Notes: a model not told the origin generated them from the letters alone. A stretch of DNA of 64,000 nt from Symbiodinium sp. CCMP2592 (GCA_905221615.1 CAJNDT010001302.1:747579-811578); one strand, 5' to 3'. Positions 31,506 through 41,601 are shown, counted from the stretch's first letter. Numbers and translations: made by a program.

Positions 31506-31553
31506 GATTGGACGGAGTTCGTGGCGGCCTTGGTCGACCTCGGCGACCCAAAG
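31506..31553 (+). CDS. Exon resembling the second half of an EF-hand
   Basis: gcccag| acceptor, DWTEFVAALVDLGDPK, donor AAG|gctcct (the frame remains open to 31580). [IV]-D-W-x-E-F-V-A-A is typical of the last loop residues and F helix of EF-hands in calcium-dependent protein kinases. The calcium-binding first half was not located just upstream. Confidence 0.6.
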
Positions 31554-31978
31554 GCTCCTTTCTCCTTTTACTTTGCAGGAGTGGGGTGGGTGGGGGGGGT
31601 TTCAGGGTTTAGGGTTTAGGGCAAAGGCGTTTGTAAGAGATTTCAAGGGTTTCATGACATCTACAGTTTTTGTCTGGGGTTTCGAAGTTTCGAAGGGGTT
31701 CTAGACGGGTTCTAAACTTAGAAGGGGTTAAGACGAAGGTTATTGAAGAGTCTCCCAAGGCCTTACAGGGGTTCTATTAGTGGTTTCAACAGGCCAAGCG
31801 GAAAAACTGCAAAAGTACAACCAGGGCACACTTCCCTTCATCCGTGGCTCACCTGGGCTCGAAGCAGATCCATGGAAATAGCCCGGTTGTTCCTTAAAGG
31901 ACAATCTACTCAGGCATTAGGGGCTGAGAGCGGGGTTTCTGTATCCGCCGGGAGGGTTCTTTTTGCTGCCATGTCGAG

Positions 31979-32075
31979 CTTGGAGAACCGGGGTGTGACC
32001 TTCGGCGTGCACGACTTCCGCGAGGGGACCCGGACGCGCGAGGAGCGACGGACATCCATGTCCCGGGCGCTTCTG
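31979..32075 (+). CDS. Internal exon, unidentified protein
   Basis: tcgag| acceptor, LENRGVTFGVHDFREGTRTR then EERRTSMSRAL, donor |gcaaga. Very high third-position GC. Two minus-strand ORFs over it are shadows. Confidence 0.55.
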
Positions 32076-32328
32076 GCAAGATCTTCTGGCAATCCTGCAG
32101 TTTTGCGTGAATGTGAATGCATATATGCATACATGCATACCTGCATACCTACCGACATACGTACATACATACATACATACGGACACATGTATACGATTAT
32201 ACATAGCACGGATCTCGTTATAATTTGTGTGACATCTGCTTGTAGACAGGTTCAGCTCATTCGAGGCTATCCGTTTTGAGACAGAGAGATCCGGGGTTTG
32301 CCTTTACCCGATTATGAGCCCTGAACCC

Positions 32329-32435
32329 TACCTATAGTCTCCATTGCAATTCCTTTTCTGGTTAACCAGTTTTATGGCTAGGATTCTATAATAGAGATTT
32401 TGGTTAACCAAAAAAAGGAACTACAATGTATAGGT
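32329..32435. mobile_element. Foldback element family B, copy 2
   Basis: TACCTATAGTCTCCATTGCA left arm. The right arm is shortened (GGAACTACAATGTATAGGTA). Confidence 0.8.
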
Positions 32436-32466
32436 AAATCCTAAGCCCGAATCCGCTGCGTTGCAG

Positions 32467-32558
32467 GAGTACCATGCTTTGCGTGCCTCCGGCGTGGGAG
32501 ACCCGCGGCATCGGTTGTTTGGAGTGGACCCTGACGTGGGCACCTCGACTGCAGACAG
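32467..32558 (+). CDS. Internal exon, unidentified protein
   Basis: ttgcag| acceptor, EYHALRASGVGDPRHRLFGV then DPDVGTSTAD, donor |gtcata. Phase 0 matches the preceding exon. A second frame (MLCVPPAWETRGIG) is also open. Confidence 0.55.
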
Positions 32559-32910
32559 GTCATAGCCGGTTTGGGGGTTTGAGGTCTTCGTGGGCACAGA
32601 GGGCGGGGTGGGGGGGGGGCTATTTTATGTGTGTGTATATATATATATGCATATGTTCTATATATATATATACACACACATGCATATGTATGTAATATGT
32701 CACACACACACACAAAGAGTGTCACGCAAGTGTTTGGTAAATTGTAACACAGTTCCCTGACGGGCAAAACTCTAGTCGAACTAAAAAGCAAATAGGCAGT
32801 TATCACCAGGCTTTAGGGGATGGTTTTCGGATGTTTGGGGTTCAGTTTCGTGTTGTCTGCGGCAGGGTTTGGCGTGTGCGCACCTTTGGATTGAAATAGT
32901 CCAACCCCAG

Positions 32911-32994
32911 AGGGTCCAAGTACTCCCTATTATAGGACTTTAGGGCCTTTTTAGGTACCAAAAACCATAAATCGGGACTACTTGGACCCTTAGG
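32911..32994. mobile_element. Foldback element family L
   Basis: Arms GAGGGTCCAAGTACTCC and GGACTACTTGGACCCTTAG. Single copy seen. Confidence 0.7.
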
Positions 32995-33079
32995 GAACTG
33001 CAGGGTTTCGGCTGTCGGTTCTAACTTCGTTTTGACGGGACGTCTCGGACTCTGGACTTAAGTTGTGGGGTTTCAGGGT

Positions 33080-33185
33080 TTGCCAGTGCCACGGTTTAGG
33101 GTTTAGGCTTTCGGGTTTAGGGTTTATAGGGCTTAGGGTTTATAGGGTTTAGGGTTTATAGGGTTTAGGCCCAAAACCCTAAACC
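33080..33185. repeat. TTTAGGG / TTTATAGGG tandem tract
   Basis: Alternating GGGTTTAGGG and GGGTTTATAGGG units, ending in inverted CCCTAAACCC. Confidence 0.9.
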
Positions 33186-33440
33186 CACTCGAGGCTTGAC
33201 CCCAGCAGTCTCGTGCCAGGGATGTTGGTTTTAGGTTTCAAGGTATGGATTGCATTTAGAAGCCAACACAAGTATTCCACTGTTCCTTAGCCTTATAGAG
33301 TTTCTTGCTATAACCAAATTCTAGATTCTATAGTCCCCTAACCCCTTTTTTGTTTAGTAGGGCCCCTATATGAGCTGATGAAAGTTGAGGGGTTCAGGGG
33401 GTTGCATAGGTTATTCGGTTGTGGCGACTGCTACTGGGAG

Positions 33441-33490
33441 GCACCTTGAATGCGGCCACGCGCGCGTTCTCCTACGGCACCCGCGGACAG
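33441..33490 (+). CDS. Internal exon with GC donor
   Basis: tgggag| acceptor, 2-nt lead, TLNAATRAFSYGTRGQ, donor CAG|gcttgc. Phase 0 end fits the next exon. Confidence 0.6.
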
Positions 33491-33724
33491 GCTTGCCGCG
33501 GAGTGGGTTTTGGGTGATGGTTTTCCAGGAAGTTGCTGCTAAGGTTTCAAAAGGAGAACCCTTTATAGCGGTGTTCACAAGCAGGATCCTACGTTCTCAG
33601 GCCCTCACACGTCCCTAAACCCTACCTGAACCCTAGAATGAAGATCAAACCTCAGCAAGAAATCCCAGAAACCCGCCTGACCTAAAGTTCAGAACCGTGA
33701 GATCTCGAAAGCCCCAAGGCCGAG

Positions 33725-33831
33725 ATATGGGAGTTTCCGAAAACAAGGGGTGCCTTGTTTTAGGGTCCTCATAACAAAGATCCGACTTTTTTTGGGGGTA
33801 TTACATAAGGGTCCCCTAATTTTCGGAAGTT
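33725..33831. mobile_element. Foldback element family C, copy 5
   Basis: Left arm ATATGGGAGTTTCCGAAAA intact; right arm truncated after TTTTCGGAAG. A family D-like remnant follows. Confidence 0.75.
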
Positions 33832-34056
33832 ACTATTTGGGGGGCCTGAATAATTTCTAAGACTTGTCCTTACGGTCTCTTGATATACTTTTAGTTTATC
33901 TTATAATACAAAGCTTCCAAAACCCTTCTTCTAGTTGCCGCAAGTTGCCTTGACAGAAACCTTATATCCCCTGCCTCAGAAACCTAAACCTCAAACCCAA
34001 AGCCCTAGCCGTCAATCACTATAGCCCTTATAAACCCTACACCTTGTAAAAAGCAG

Positions 34057-34178
34057 GATCCCAAAGCCGAGTATGCGCTCCCCAAGCCGAACGGCTCCTA
34101 CGCGCAGCTGAGTGCGGATGCGACCTGGCCCGCCAGCGTCACCGGCGGGTTCGTGATTCCCTTCCAGTCTGGATCCAG
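34057..34178 (+). CDS. Exon carrying TWPA..GGF motif (unit 1)
   Basis: aaagcag| acceptor, DPKAEYALPKPNGSYAQLSA, then DATWPASVTGGFVIPF. Favoured donor is AG|gcctcg (phase 2), which matches the next exon's 1-nt lead. A related TWPAVVKGGF motif lies at 35560. Family unknown; composition suggests a compact beta-rich or secreted domain. Confidence 0.7.
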
Positions 34179-34420
34179 GCCTCGGGCTTGGGGTTGAGAA
34201 AATAGGGCCGCAAGAGTCGCAATCAGTCTTTCAAGCATATGATACCATAAGCATAGGCAGGAAGAGGCCTGGAGTTTAAGGTACCTGTCCAGTCTGATCC
34301 CAGGCTCCCAAAATTGGCTGCGAACCGACCTTAAACTCAAATTTTGGGGTTTAGTATTTAGGGTGAAAGTTAAAGGAGTGGGGTAGATTAATCAGGAGTC
34401 TTCCTTACATCCCTGATCAG

Positions 34421-34514
34421 GTCGCAAAATATCTTCCCCACGGAGCGCACGCGCCGGGTTGGCTCTCTTGGGCGCCAGATCGTGGGCAACTGCACGGTGA
34501 AGGATGACGGATTA
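34421..34514 (+). CDS. Internal exon, follows TWPA unit 1
   Basis: gatcag| acceptor, 1-nt lead, SQNIFPTERTRRVGSLGRQI then VGNCTVKDDGL, donor |gttcag. Phases agree with both neighbours. Confidence 0.65.
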
Positions 34515-34901
34515 GTTCAGGGTTGAGGGCTGTGGCTTTGAGGGCTTAGGGTTCATCTACGCCTTCCAAGAACATCTAGGGATCTTACGCGACTTGTGTG
34601 TTTCTAGCCAGCTACTTTAGAAACCTTACAGCCTAACCACAAACCCTTACACCCTTAACCTAAACCCCGGCCCTAAACTCTCGAAGTCCCTACCCTAAAA
34701 CCGGCTTAAGCATTCTAACCGCCTCTCCGGCAATCTTGCTCCTATAATGTACTTTAGCATGCTACAAAATGCTATGTTATATCTTACTAATACGATATAC
34801 TATGTACATCTATGTACTATAGACTATGCATATCTTACTTTAGACTAGCTTGCCCGGCAGAATTTTGCCAGCCCCGAGAGTCGAAATGCTCGTGCTGAGG
34901 A

Positions 34902-35016
34902 ATATACTCTTACTGTAAATCATAGTCAGGATGCTTCGTGAGCTCATCTACCCAGAGCGCATACTGGGTAGATAGTTGTCAAGAATAATCCTGAATCTGA
35001 TTTACAGTTATTCCGG
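34902..35016. mobile_element. Foldback element family N
   Basis: Arms ACTGTAAATCATAGTCAGGA and TCCTGAATCTGATTTACAGT, with a smaller CTACCCAG/CTGGGTAG hairpin inside. Confidence 0.7.
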
Positions 35017-35249
35017 GTTTCTCCATGATTTTGGTATATTTCTCTGAGAAGTGCGACAGGGGCTTGGGGCCCTCGCTGTGGATGCACTGCCATGCTGAAA
35101 AAAAGACATACGTGGGTTTTCTCTTGAGCTTATAAGTTCCTGACACGAATCCAGGGAGGCTTGGAGAAAAGACGCTTACGATGTCGTGTTACAACGATTA
35201 GGGTTCCGTACTTCTCTGAAGCTGTCATGTCGTGCCATCAGTGCTGCAG

Positions 35250-35341
35250 GATGATCGGTTCTTCTACTATGGAGCCCACGGAAGCAACCACTACGGCAAC
35301 AATAGCGGCTGCAGATCCACCTTGCAGTACAAGCCGGGCCC
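35250..35341 (+). CDS. Internal exon, Tyr/Asn/Gly-rich
   Basis: gctgcag| acceptor, DDRFFYYGAHGSNHYGNNSG then CRSTLQYKPG, donor |gtgaga. Nearly every third position is G or C. The same bases in other frames give two longer but less convincing ORFs. Joins in phase to the next exon. Confidence 0.7.
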
Positions 35342-35559
35342 GTGAGAGGTCGTGCAGAGACTGCCGGACTGCAAGAAGGGCGAGGAAGTGTTGTCTTCAT
35401 GAGCCCGAAGCCATAATTTTCAGTCGTTTGTATCAAGTCTTATTGGGTTTGGGCTTGCGTCCGTGTCTGATTACGTCGACAACCAACCTCGCATACTCTT
35501 GAGTGCCGTCGCCTTCAAAACGAAGGGAAGAGGGCCGTTTCACCCTTGAGAAGAAGTAG

Positions 35560-35596
35560 GACCTGGCCCGCCGTGGTCAAAGGAGGCTTCTATTCG
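35560..35596 (+). CDS. Exon carrying TWPA..GGF motif (unit 2)
   Basis: agtag| acceptor, 1-nt lead completing Pro, TWPAVVKGGFYS, donor |gttggt. The match to TWPASVTGGF at 34057-34178 suggests an internal domain repeat. Confidence 0.65.
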
Positions 35597-35651
35597 GTTG
35601 GTCTCGGGTTGAACGTCCTAGGGCCATTATTATTACTATTATTATTACCAT

Positions 35652-35667
35652 CACATATTATATATAT

Positions 35668-35702
<35 letters not shown>

Positions 35703-35720
35703 AATATATATATATATATT
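35652..35720. repeat. (TA)n microsatellite
   Basis: TATATA array broken by AATA units. Confidence 0.95.
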
Positions 35721-35765
35721 AGAATTATAACTATTGTTATTTAATACCATCTGCTTGTTGCGGAG

Positions 35766-35829
35766 CCCCGCGCTTTTCAGTACGAAGCAAGGCCCCAGCA
35801 CCGCCGGCCTCAAAGCCTTGGATTTGAAG
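35766..35829 (+). CDS. Candidate internal exon
   Basis: STKQGPSTAGLKALDLK ends at AAG|gtccgg. The start is uncertain (acceptor at 35765 or 35780). Confidence 0.45.
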
Positions 35830-36371
35830 GTCCGGGAAGTACCACCAGACCCTCAACCTACCCTCCGGGGTCTTCCTAACTGCTTTGTGCAACCGCGGCC
35901 TCGGCCCAAACCCTCCAATCTCCTACACCCCCTACAAACCCTACATGAATCCCCTAAGCCCTTAAACTCTTGAACTCGGACAGAAGCCCTCGTAGAGGCG
36001 TTACGCCGAGCCGTCATAGTTACCCAAGGAACCCTGATACAGAGCCCTTTCTGGATCCCTTCTAGAGAACCCTTGCAAAGGAACCCCCTTTAATCCAGCC
36101 CTTTTAAATAGCGCTTGACGAACCCTTCCAAAGCAACCCTTGAAAGCACCCTAAATGAAGAACTCTTCTACCTAAACCCCTAAAACCCAAGCCCCAAAAA
36201 ACCCTAAACCCCTACACCCCTAAACACTGAAACCCTATAGACCCCCAAACTAAACTCCTTAAGCCTCATCTCACCCGGATCGTCCGCAGTGACTGCTTGC
36301 ATAAACTCCTAGGGGCAGACTCCCCAACCCCTAAAGCCCCAAAAGCCTTCAAAAGTGGAGCCCTTCGCCAG

Positions 36372-36431
36372 GCCGAGGCCTTTCTTCGGCGGGCCTTCGA
36401 TGCTGCGGCCCTTCAGCGCCGTCATCGCGGG
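36372..36431 (+). CDS. Exon before the EF-hand, helix-rich
   Basis: cgccag| acceptor, AEAFLRRAFDAAALQRRHRG, donor |gttgcg. Phase 0 end fits the EF-hand exon at 37022 and could provide the E helix. CCCTAAA left, TTTAGGG right. Confidence 0.65.
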
Positions 36432-37021
36432 GTTGCGGGTTTTAGGGTTTCAGGTTGGAGGTTCAGGGCCTGGGGTTTAGGCTTCAGGGTTCCAGGTTTA
36501 GGAGCAGAATGCTGGGTTTATGCAGGATTCTGTACCTGTCTCAGTCTGAGTGGGAAGGCAGACCTAAAATGGGTTTTTGAGTTATAGTATGGTATGACTT
36601 TTTGGGACGTTCCGGGGATGCTATAAGTTACTGTGTGCGAAGAGTGCAGAACTCTATATTTAGTGCAAGGCTTTGGGGCTTCGTGGAGGCCTTGGGTGGG
36701 TTTCAAAACCTAGCGTTTGCGGATTTGGGTTCAAGACCCCGACGGCAGTTTGTCAAAGTGTCAGAACCTGAACTAAAAATAACTCACACTTTTGGGGTTG
36801 ATTTTAACGAGTAGAGTCGGCATTCTCCTGGTCAGGTCATGCTCCTCTTCCCAATGACTCGTCATGAGCATCATCTTTGCAACCACTAAGTTCATGCTCC
36901 AGGCCCTGCACATCTCAAACTCCAAAGCGCCTGCACCCCTAAATCTAAGCTGCTAAGCCCCCCTCAAAAAAGCCTTGCACTCGAACCCTGAACACCCAAA
37001 ACCCGGGTCTCGCAAACCGAG

Positions 37022-37054
37022 GACTCTGACGGCGATGGGCTGCTGGGTTTGAAG
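37022..37054 (+). CDS. EF-hand calcium-binding loop, first 11 residues
   Basis: accgag| acceptor, DSDGDGLLGLK, donor AAG|gtccgg. D-x-D-x-D-G-x-L is a canonical EF-hand loop. The twelfth, bidentate Glu is the first codon of the next exon (37441), which is strong evidence for this splice. Confidence 0.85.
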
Positions 37055-37087
37055 GTCCGGTGACTTCCTCGCTTTGTGGGTTCGCTA

Positions 37088-37141
37088 TTGAGGCTTTAAT
37101 AATTGCCTATACTATTTTGGCGGTTTTGGCCCCTATATTAG
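37088..37141. mobile_element. Foldback family D, shortened copy
   Basis: GAGGCTTTAATAATTGCCTA and TTGGCCCCTATATTA, deleted interior. Confidence 0.6.
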
Positions 37142-37298
37142 GGCTTCGGGCGCGAGGCTTTAGGGTTTTGGCCATTTTGGTGTAGGGGCGTAGGGCTCAG
37201 GGCGACGTGGCTTCCGGAGCTTCCTGCATGTAGGGGTTTCAGGTATTAGGGATACATTGTTCAGGGTCGTTATAGTACATTCAGGATGCTAAAGGAAC

Positions 37299-37301
<3 letters not shown>

Positions 37302-37384
<83 letters not shown>
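37302..37384. repeat. (CT)n microsatellite, about 41 units
   Basis: Pure CTCTCT over roughly 82 bp, 56 bp before an acceptor. It may act as an extended polypyrimidine tract. Confidence 0.98.
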
Positions 37385-37388
<4 letters not shown>

Positions 37389-37440
37389 ATATATACACAC
37401 ATACTGTTAGGGCTGTTAGGGTTCCAGATTTCCTGCGCAG

Positions 37441-37604
37441 GAGCTGGCCTCACTGATGCATGCAGACGAGAAGAAGCACGCCCTACTTCTCCAGGAGTAC
37501 ATGGTGGCCCTCTGCGGCCGGGATCCTAGAGCGAAAGCACCAGGTTCTGGTCCTTGTAGCTGCAAACTGGGATCTGAAGTCATCGACCCTGAAAACTACC
37601 AGGG
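37441..37604 (+). CDS. Exon completing the EF-hand
   Basis: tgcgcag| acceptor. It starts with Glu, position 12 of the loop: ELASLMHADEKKHALLLQEY, later CKLGSEVIDPENYQ. Ends phase 2 at |gtaggg; the next exon supplies 1 nt. At 164 nt it is among the longest exons here. The F helix ELASLM fits a regulatory EF-hand protein such as a CDPK or calmodulin-like domain. Confidence 0.8.
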
Positions 37605-37800
37605 GTAGGGCTTTGGGGTGTAAGGTGGTGTAGGTTGGAATGGGGAGCCTAGGCGACAGTCACCCTCTAGGTTGGGCTCTGGGCGAAATCCCACGCCCGC
37701 CAGCATCGAAATCCTCGGATGTGTTTTGGGCCATCAGCAACGCTATGCTAAGCCCACGGTTTCTCGCTGCCAGCATCCCAAGACCACACTCAAAATCAAA

Positions 37801-37908
37801 CCCTAAACCCAAACCCGATAGAACCCTAGAGCCCTGAAGCCCTAAGCCCTAAAACCCTAAACCCAAACCCGATAGAACCCTAGAGCCCTGAAGCCCTAAG
37901 CCCTAAAA
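37801..37908. repeat. 54-bp tandem duplication inside CCCTAAA tract
   Basis: Two near-identical copies of a unit starting CCCTAAACCCAAACCCGATA. Confidence 0.9.
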
Positions 37909-38017
37909 CCCTAAACCCAAACCCTAGAACCTTAAAAACCTAAAATCCTATACCTGAAACTCTAAACCCTAGAACCCTACACCTTCAGTTAAGACACAAA
38001 GAACAAGGTCGCGACAG

Positions 38018-38089
38018 CCCGGGCGCCAAGATCGACTGGGCCGCCTTCCGCCGACATTTCCGGAGCGCTCCTGGAGAGAGTGGCGAGAG
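38018..38089 (+). CDS. Exon with degenerate second EF-hand half
   Basis: gcgacag| acceptor, 1-nt lead, PGAKIDWAAFRRHFRSAPGE then SGE, donor AG|gcgggc. G-x-K-I-D-W-x-x-F looks like the end of an EF-hand loop with Ala instead of the position-12 Glu, so it may not bind calcium. Confidence 0.65.
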
Positions 38090-38866
38090 GCGGGCGTTTT
38101 GCGTTTGTTTGTTTTGGGTTTGGTTGCTTTACATTCAGGCATTATCATAAAAACCAAAGAGATAGATAAGGGAACTAGACTTTAGACAACAAGGACGAAG
38201 AAGGTGAAACAGTTGTGTTGTATTGAGTATATTATATCAAATTTTTCTATAGAGAGAGGCAGAGAGGATGGGAATGTGTTGTTTTGGGTTAACCGTGTTT
38301 AAGCAAATCTTTTGTCTGACGCCTTTCCGGCGTTTTCTGCTCGGGGCATTCTGCCGGGTTGCAACGATTGAAGCCTTTTTTGTAGGCCTTCTTTGGCCAC
38401 CTTGGTGCACGGTTCGTAGCTGGCCCAGGGCACGGGGTGCGAGCATGACTTGATCCTAGTGGATCCAAGTGCCTAACCCTAAGCCCTAAGCCCTAAATTG
38501 CCCTAACCCTGAGCCTGCCACCTTAAAACCTGTGTATAAGCCGTAAACCCAAACCTCAACCGCACACCAGGTGATTGCGAGTGGTTTCAGGCTTTGGGGC
38601 CATGTAACGCCGGTAGGCATGAGGGTGTTAAGCGTCGGGGCTTTGGGGTTCAACATGCTTTTTGGGACTTACTGTAGGGCTTAGGGTTCGAAGAATTATG
38701 TAGGGGCCGGAGTACTTACCAACGTTCTTCCAGTGGGTTTCTTAGTATAGCAGTTGGTATAACCCTACTACTCGCATCACAATTGCGCAAAAACCCAATT
38801 CTAATCGCTAAGGTTTCCAAACTCGGATTTAGGCTTCGAAAGGGGGGAACCTTTTCGGCCCTGCAG
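38090..38866. other. Intron-like stretch
   Basis: Contains a 200-bp segment open on both strands (38237-38453) with no splice support, CCCTAAA-like DNA near 38470-38530, and a weak AG|GC-bounded VIASGF microexon near 38571. Nothing secure. Confidence 0.35.
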
Positions 38867-38893
38867 GGTGGCGGATGATCAGCAGCTTGGCTG
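38867..38893 (+). CDS. Microexon, joins in phase to 39342
   Basis: cctgcag| acceptor, 2-nt lead, WRMISSLA, donor |gttttg. Spliced, it reads ISSLAG-EDFVIAAL. Confidence 0.6.
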
Positions 38894-39341
38894 GTTTTGG
38901 GCCGAAAGATGTTGCATTTCGTGGTTTGAGGGTTGAAAAGATCAGGGGTATGGGGATGTATGGGGTTTCGGAGGTCAGAGTCAAGAGGTACGACTGGAAG
39001 GCTGTGGGCCTTGTGATTCAAGTCCCTGAGCGTGAAGGGCCCAGCGCTGCAGGGTTACAGGGTCGGTGGGCTTGCGGTTATTTAGGTCTTCAGGATTCTG
39101 GGTTGAAGAATGCCGGCTTGTAGGCCTGTTCCCTGAGGATCGTCGTCGTCGCCGTAACCGAAGCCGCAACCGAAGCCTCCCCGTCGTAGTCGTCATCGTA
39201 GTCGTAGTCGTAATAGTTGTCGAGTAAATGTCGGTAATTTTCGGAGTAGTGTAGCAGTGGTAGTAGTCTTCGAGTGGTTGAGTGGGAGTTGGATCACGTG
39301 TAGGAAGCAGGCAGTGCAGTTGCAATAGGACAGGCCTTCAG

Positions 39342-39528
39342 GAGAGGACTTTGTGATTGCGGCCCTGTGCCCACACCGCTCGGACCACCCAAGCGTGCTT
39401 GCAACAAGCCAGGCTCTCGGCGACGCCGCAGAAGCCATCCGACTTGGCAAGCCACTTTGGTCAAGAGAGAAGTGGAGAACGGATCGTGGCTATTTGAGCT
39501 CTTGTCCGCTCGAGTGCCTGCCCTCTTT
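39342..39528 (+). CDS. 61-codon internal exon, unidentified protein
   Basis: ccttcag| acceptor, 2-nt lead, EDFVIAALCPHRSDHPSVLA, then ALGDAAEAIRLGKPLWSREK and more, ending CLPS before |gtagtg. The longest uninterrupted exon called here. Foldback I starts 7 bp after the exon. No family recognised. Longer ORFs in other frames are shadows. Confidence 0.75.
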
Positions 39529-39535
39529 GTAGTGC

Positions 39536-39635
39536 GGGTAGTTGTCAAAATTATGGTCCCTTTTTGGGTCCTTATTATAGTACGGCACCTAATATTTGGG
39601 TACCCAAAAAGGGACCATAATTTTGACAACTACCC
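39536..39635. mobile_element. Foldback element family I, perfect 34-bp arms
   Basis: Left arm starts GGGTAGTTGTCAAAATTATG; positions 39536-39569 and 39602-39635 are perfect reverse complements around a 32-bp loop. Perfect arms suggest recent insertion. Confidence 0.95.
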
Positions 39636-39754
39636 ATGTGTTGTGCCTCCTTTGGTCAGCCTTGGGGATCCTTGCCGCTGCCTCGCTTTTGCTGTTGAGA
39701 CTGATGTTTGTGATCCTTGTGCTGAGGTTTTGGCTGGAGTGAATCTCTCGGTCT

Positions 39755-39907
39755 GTCTATCTATCTATATATCTATCTATCTGTCTATATATATATATAC
39801 ACACCTTATCCCTCTTATCTGTGTTTTCTGTCTTGTTTGTCTTATCTATCTTATGTATCCATCTATCCATCTATGAATATATCTCTGCATCTCTCTTTCT
39901 CTCTCTA

Positions 39908-39944
<37 letters not shown>

Positions 39945-39965
39945 CTCTCTCTCTTTCTCTTTCTC
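39755..39965. repeat. TATC and (CT)n microsatellites
   Basis: TATC units (39755-39880) then CTCTCT with CGCT interruptions (39890-39965). Confidence 0.9.
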
Positions 39966-40212
39966 TTCTTACATGGGCACGTGAATGCATAAGTGCATGT
40001 GCTGCTGCAATAAAATCGGCTCCCAGAAGCAGATGTGCATGTGAGTGTGTGTGTGTGTGTGTGTCTCTGTGTAGTTTCCACCCAGTCACCAACCAGCACG
40101 CGCCCATATGTGCTGCTCAGAATAGCACGAAGAGGCTGTGTAGGTCCTGCAGGTATTGGACATCATATTTGCTTTGCTAATCATAGGCGGATGGTCTTAC
40201 TGGAAACCCAAG

Positions 40213-40402
40213 GCCCGAACAACCGACTGTGCCGAATCTGTTGGCGGTAGTGGCCTTCGCTCCTGACAAGAAAGCTAAAGCTCCACGAAGCGCAAGAAAG
40301 AGCTGGGCCCTGCAGGACAAGAAGAATTCCTCACCCACTGCAAGGCAGAAAAGGATGGGAACGGATCGACCACGCACAGAACATCAAGATGTGAATACCT
40401 AG
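40213..40402 (+). CDS. Exon with stop codon: possible C-terminus of the 38.9-40.4 kb gene
   Basis: cccaag| acceptor. The 1-nt lead matches phase 2 of exon 39528. Reads PEQPTVPNLLAVVAFAPDKK, then a Lys/Arg/Ser-rich tail ending EHQDVNT and TAG at 40400-40402. A GTAAGT donor overlaps the stop (TA|GTAAGT), so splicing just before the stop is an alternative. Confidence 0.65.
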
Positions 40403-40532
40403 TAAGTGTATCCCGTTTACTAGCAGACCGCCTGTAACTATTCTACAACATAATCCCCAAACCCCTATTCTGGGTTACTAAGGCCCCTACATGCCAGGCC
40501 CATCGAGCCGATGGTCGAAACAAACTGGTTCA

Positions 40533-40670
40533 GGAATCTACCATAATAGAGATCTATAGTAACTAATATGGTACTTTATTATGGTAACTTAAACTAAAGG
40601 AATCTACCATAATAGAGATCTATATACTATAGCAACTATTATGGTTCTTTATTATGGTAACTTAAACTAA
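40533..40670. mobile_element. Foldback element family H, two tandem copies
   Basis: GGAATCTACCATAATAGAGA starts both 40533-40597 and 40598-40670, each ending TTATGGTAACTTAAACTAAA. The units are inverted repeats (TACCATAATA / TATTATGGTA). Confidence 0.85.
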
Positions 40671-40710
40671 ATCCCTTAACGAGAACCCAACAAAGGCCTC
40701 GCCGGAGCAG

Positions 40711-40778
40711 GGCCGTCGCTACAGCAGAGGGCTCAGACGCTGCTTGATCAGGCGATGCGCAGCATGGAGCCGGGAAGA
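40711..40778 (+). CDS. Internal exon, unidentified protein
   Basis: ggagcag| acceptor, 2-nt lead, PSLQQRAQTLLDQAMRSMEP then GR, donor |gcctaa. Phase 0 end fits exon 41179. Confidence 0.6.
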
Positions 40779-41178
40779 GCCTAAAATGAAAGAACGGGTA
40801 GGGTCTAAGTGTTTGCAGGGGTTAGGCTTAAGGTTTAGGGTTTGCTTCTCTGATTTGGGTTTTAGGGTATATTCGCCTGAATAATTTCTATGATTATTCC
40901 TTGGTTCGGTGTTTAGGGTCTGTTAGGGTTTAGGGATTAGGGTCTATAGGGGTTAGGATTAGGGTTTAGGGTTTGTTTCTCTGGTCTAGGGGCTTAGGGT
41001 TTCAGCGTAGAGCCTTTGTTGGACTATAGACTCAGGGTTTAGGGTCTGAGGTTTAGGTTCGAGGGGTTGTTGAAGACTCCATTTTTTATGATGGGTCTAA
41101 GTGGCTTAAACGGCTAGTTTTCGGATTGATGCTTTCTGTTCGGGGGTTCCGGGTTTGGAATCAAGATTTTCGGTTAAG

Positions 41179-41262
41179 GACCCAGAAAATATTGCTTACA
41201 TGATGAGCTCGCGGCGCCCGGCTGATGAATTTGTATTCCAGAAGCTGCACGAATCGTTTTAG
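41179..41262 (+). CDS. Candidate terminal exon
   Basis: ggttaag| acceptor, DPENIAYMMSSRRPADEFVF then QKLHESF and TAG (41260-41262). Codon usage is good to the stop. Confidence 0.65.
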   Translation, partial: DPENIAYMMSSRRPADEFVFQKLHESF

Positions 41263-41397
41263 GCTGTGTGGATTCCCTACACCCTCTCACCCTAACTCGA
41301 ACCGTAGACCCAAACCTTGACCGCAGACCCTTGCAGTAATCACAGTAAGACCCCAACCAAACCCGAAACTGCAAGCCCCGGATCTTCGCAGTAATAT

Positions 41398-41495
41398 GGG
41401 GCTTCAAGAATTAGAAGAGGGTTTTGGGGTACATTGTACTATAACCATATGAAGGAACTCCCATAATAGTGTTGGGAAGTGTTAAGGCCCCTATA
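41398..41495. mobile_element. Foldback family D, inverted and diverged copy
   Basis: GGGGCTTCAAGAATTAGAAG and TGTTAAGGCCCCTATATTA ends. Confidence 0.6.
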
Positions 41496-41601
41496 TTAAG
41501 CCCTAACCGCTCCTTTGCCAAACCGAAACCATGCAAAATCAGTACTTCCTGACTACAGAGCCTCGGTCGACATGCACCCTGAGCCCCAAATATGCCAGGT
41601 A

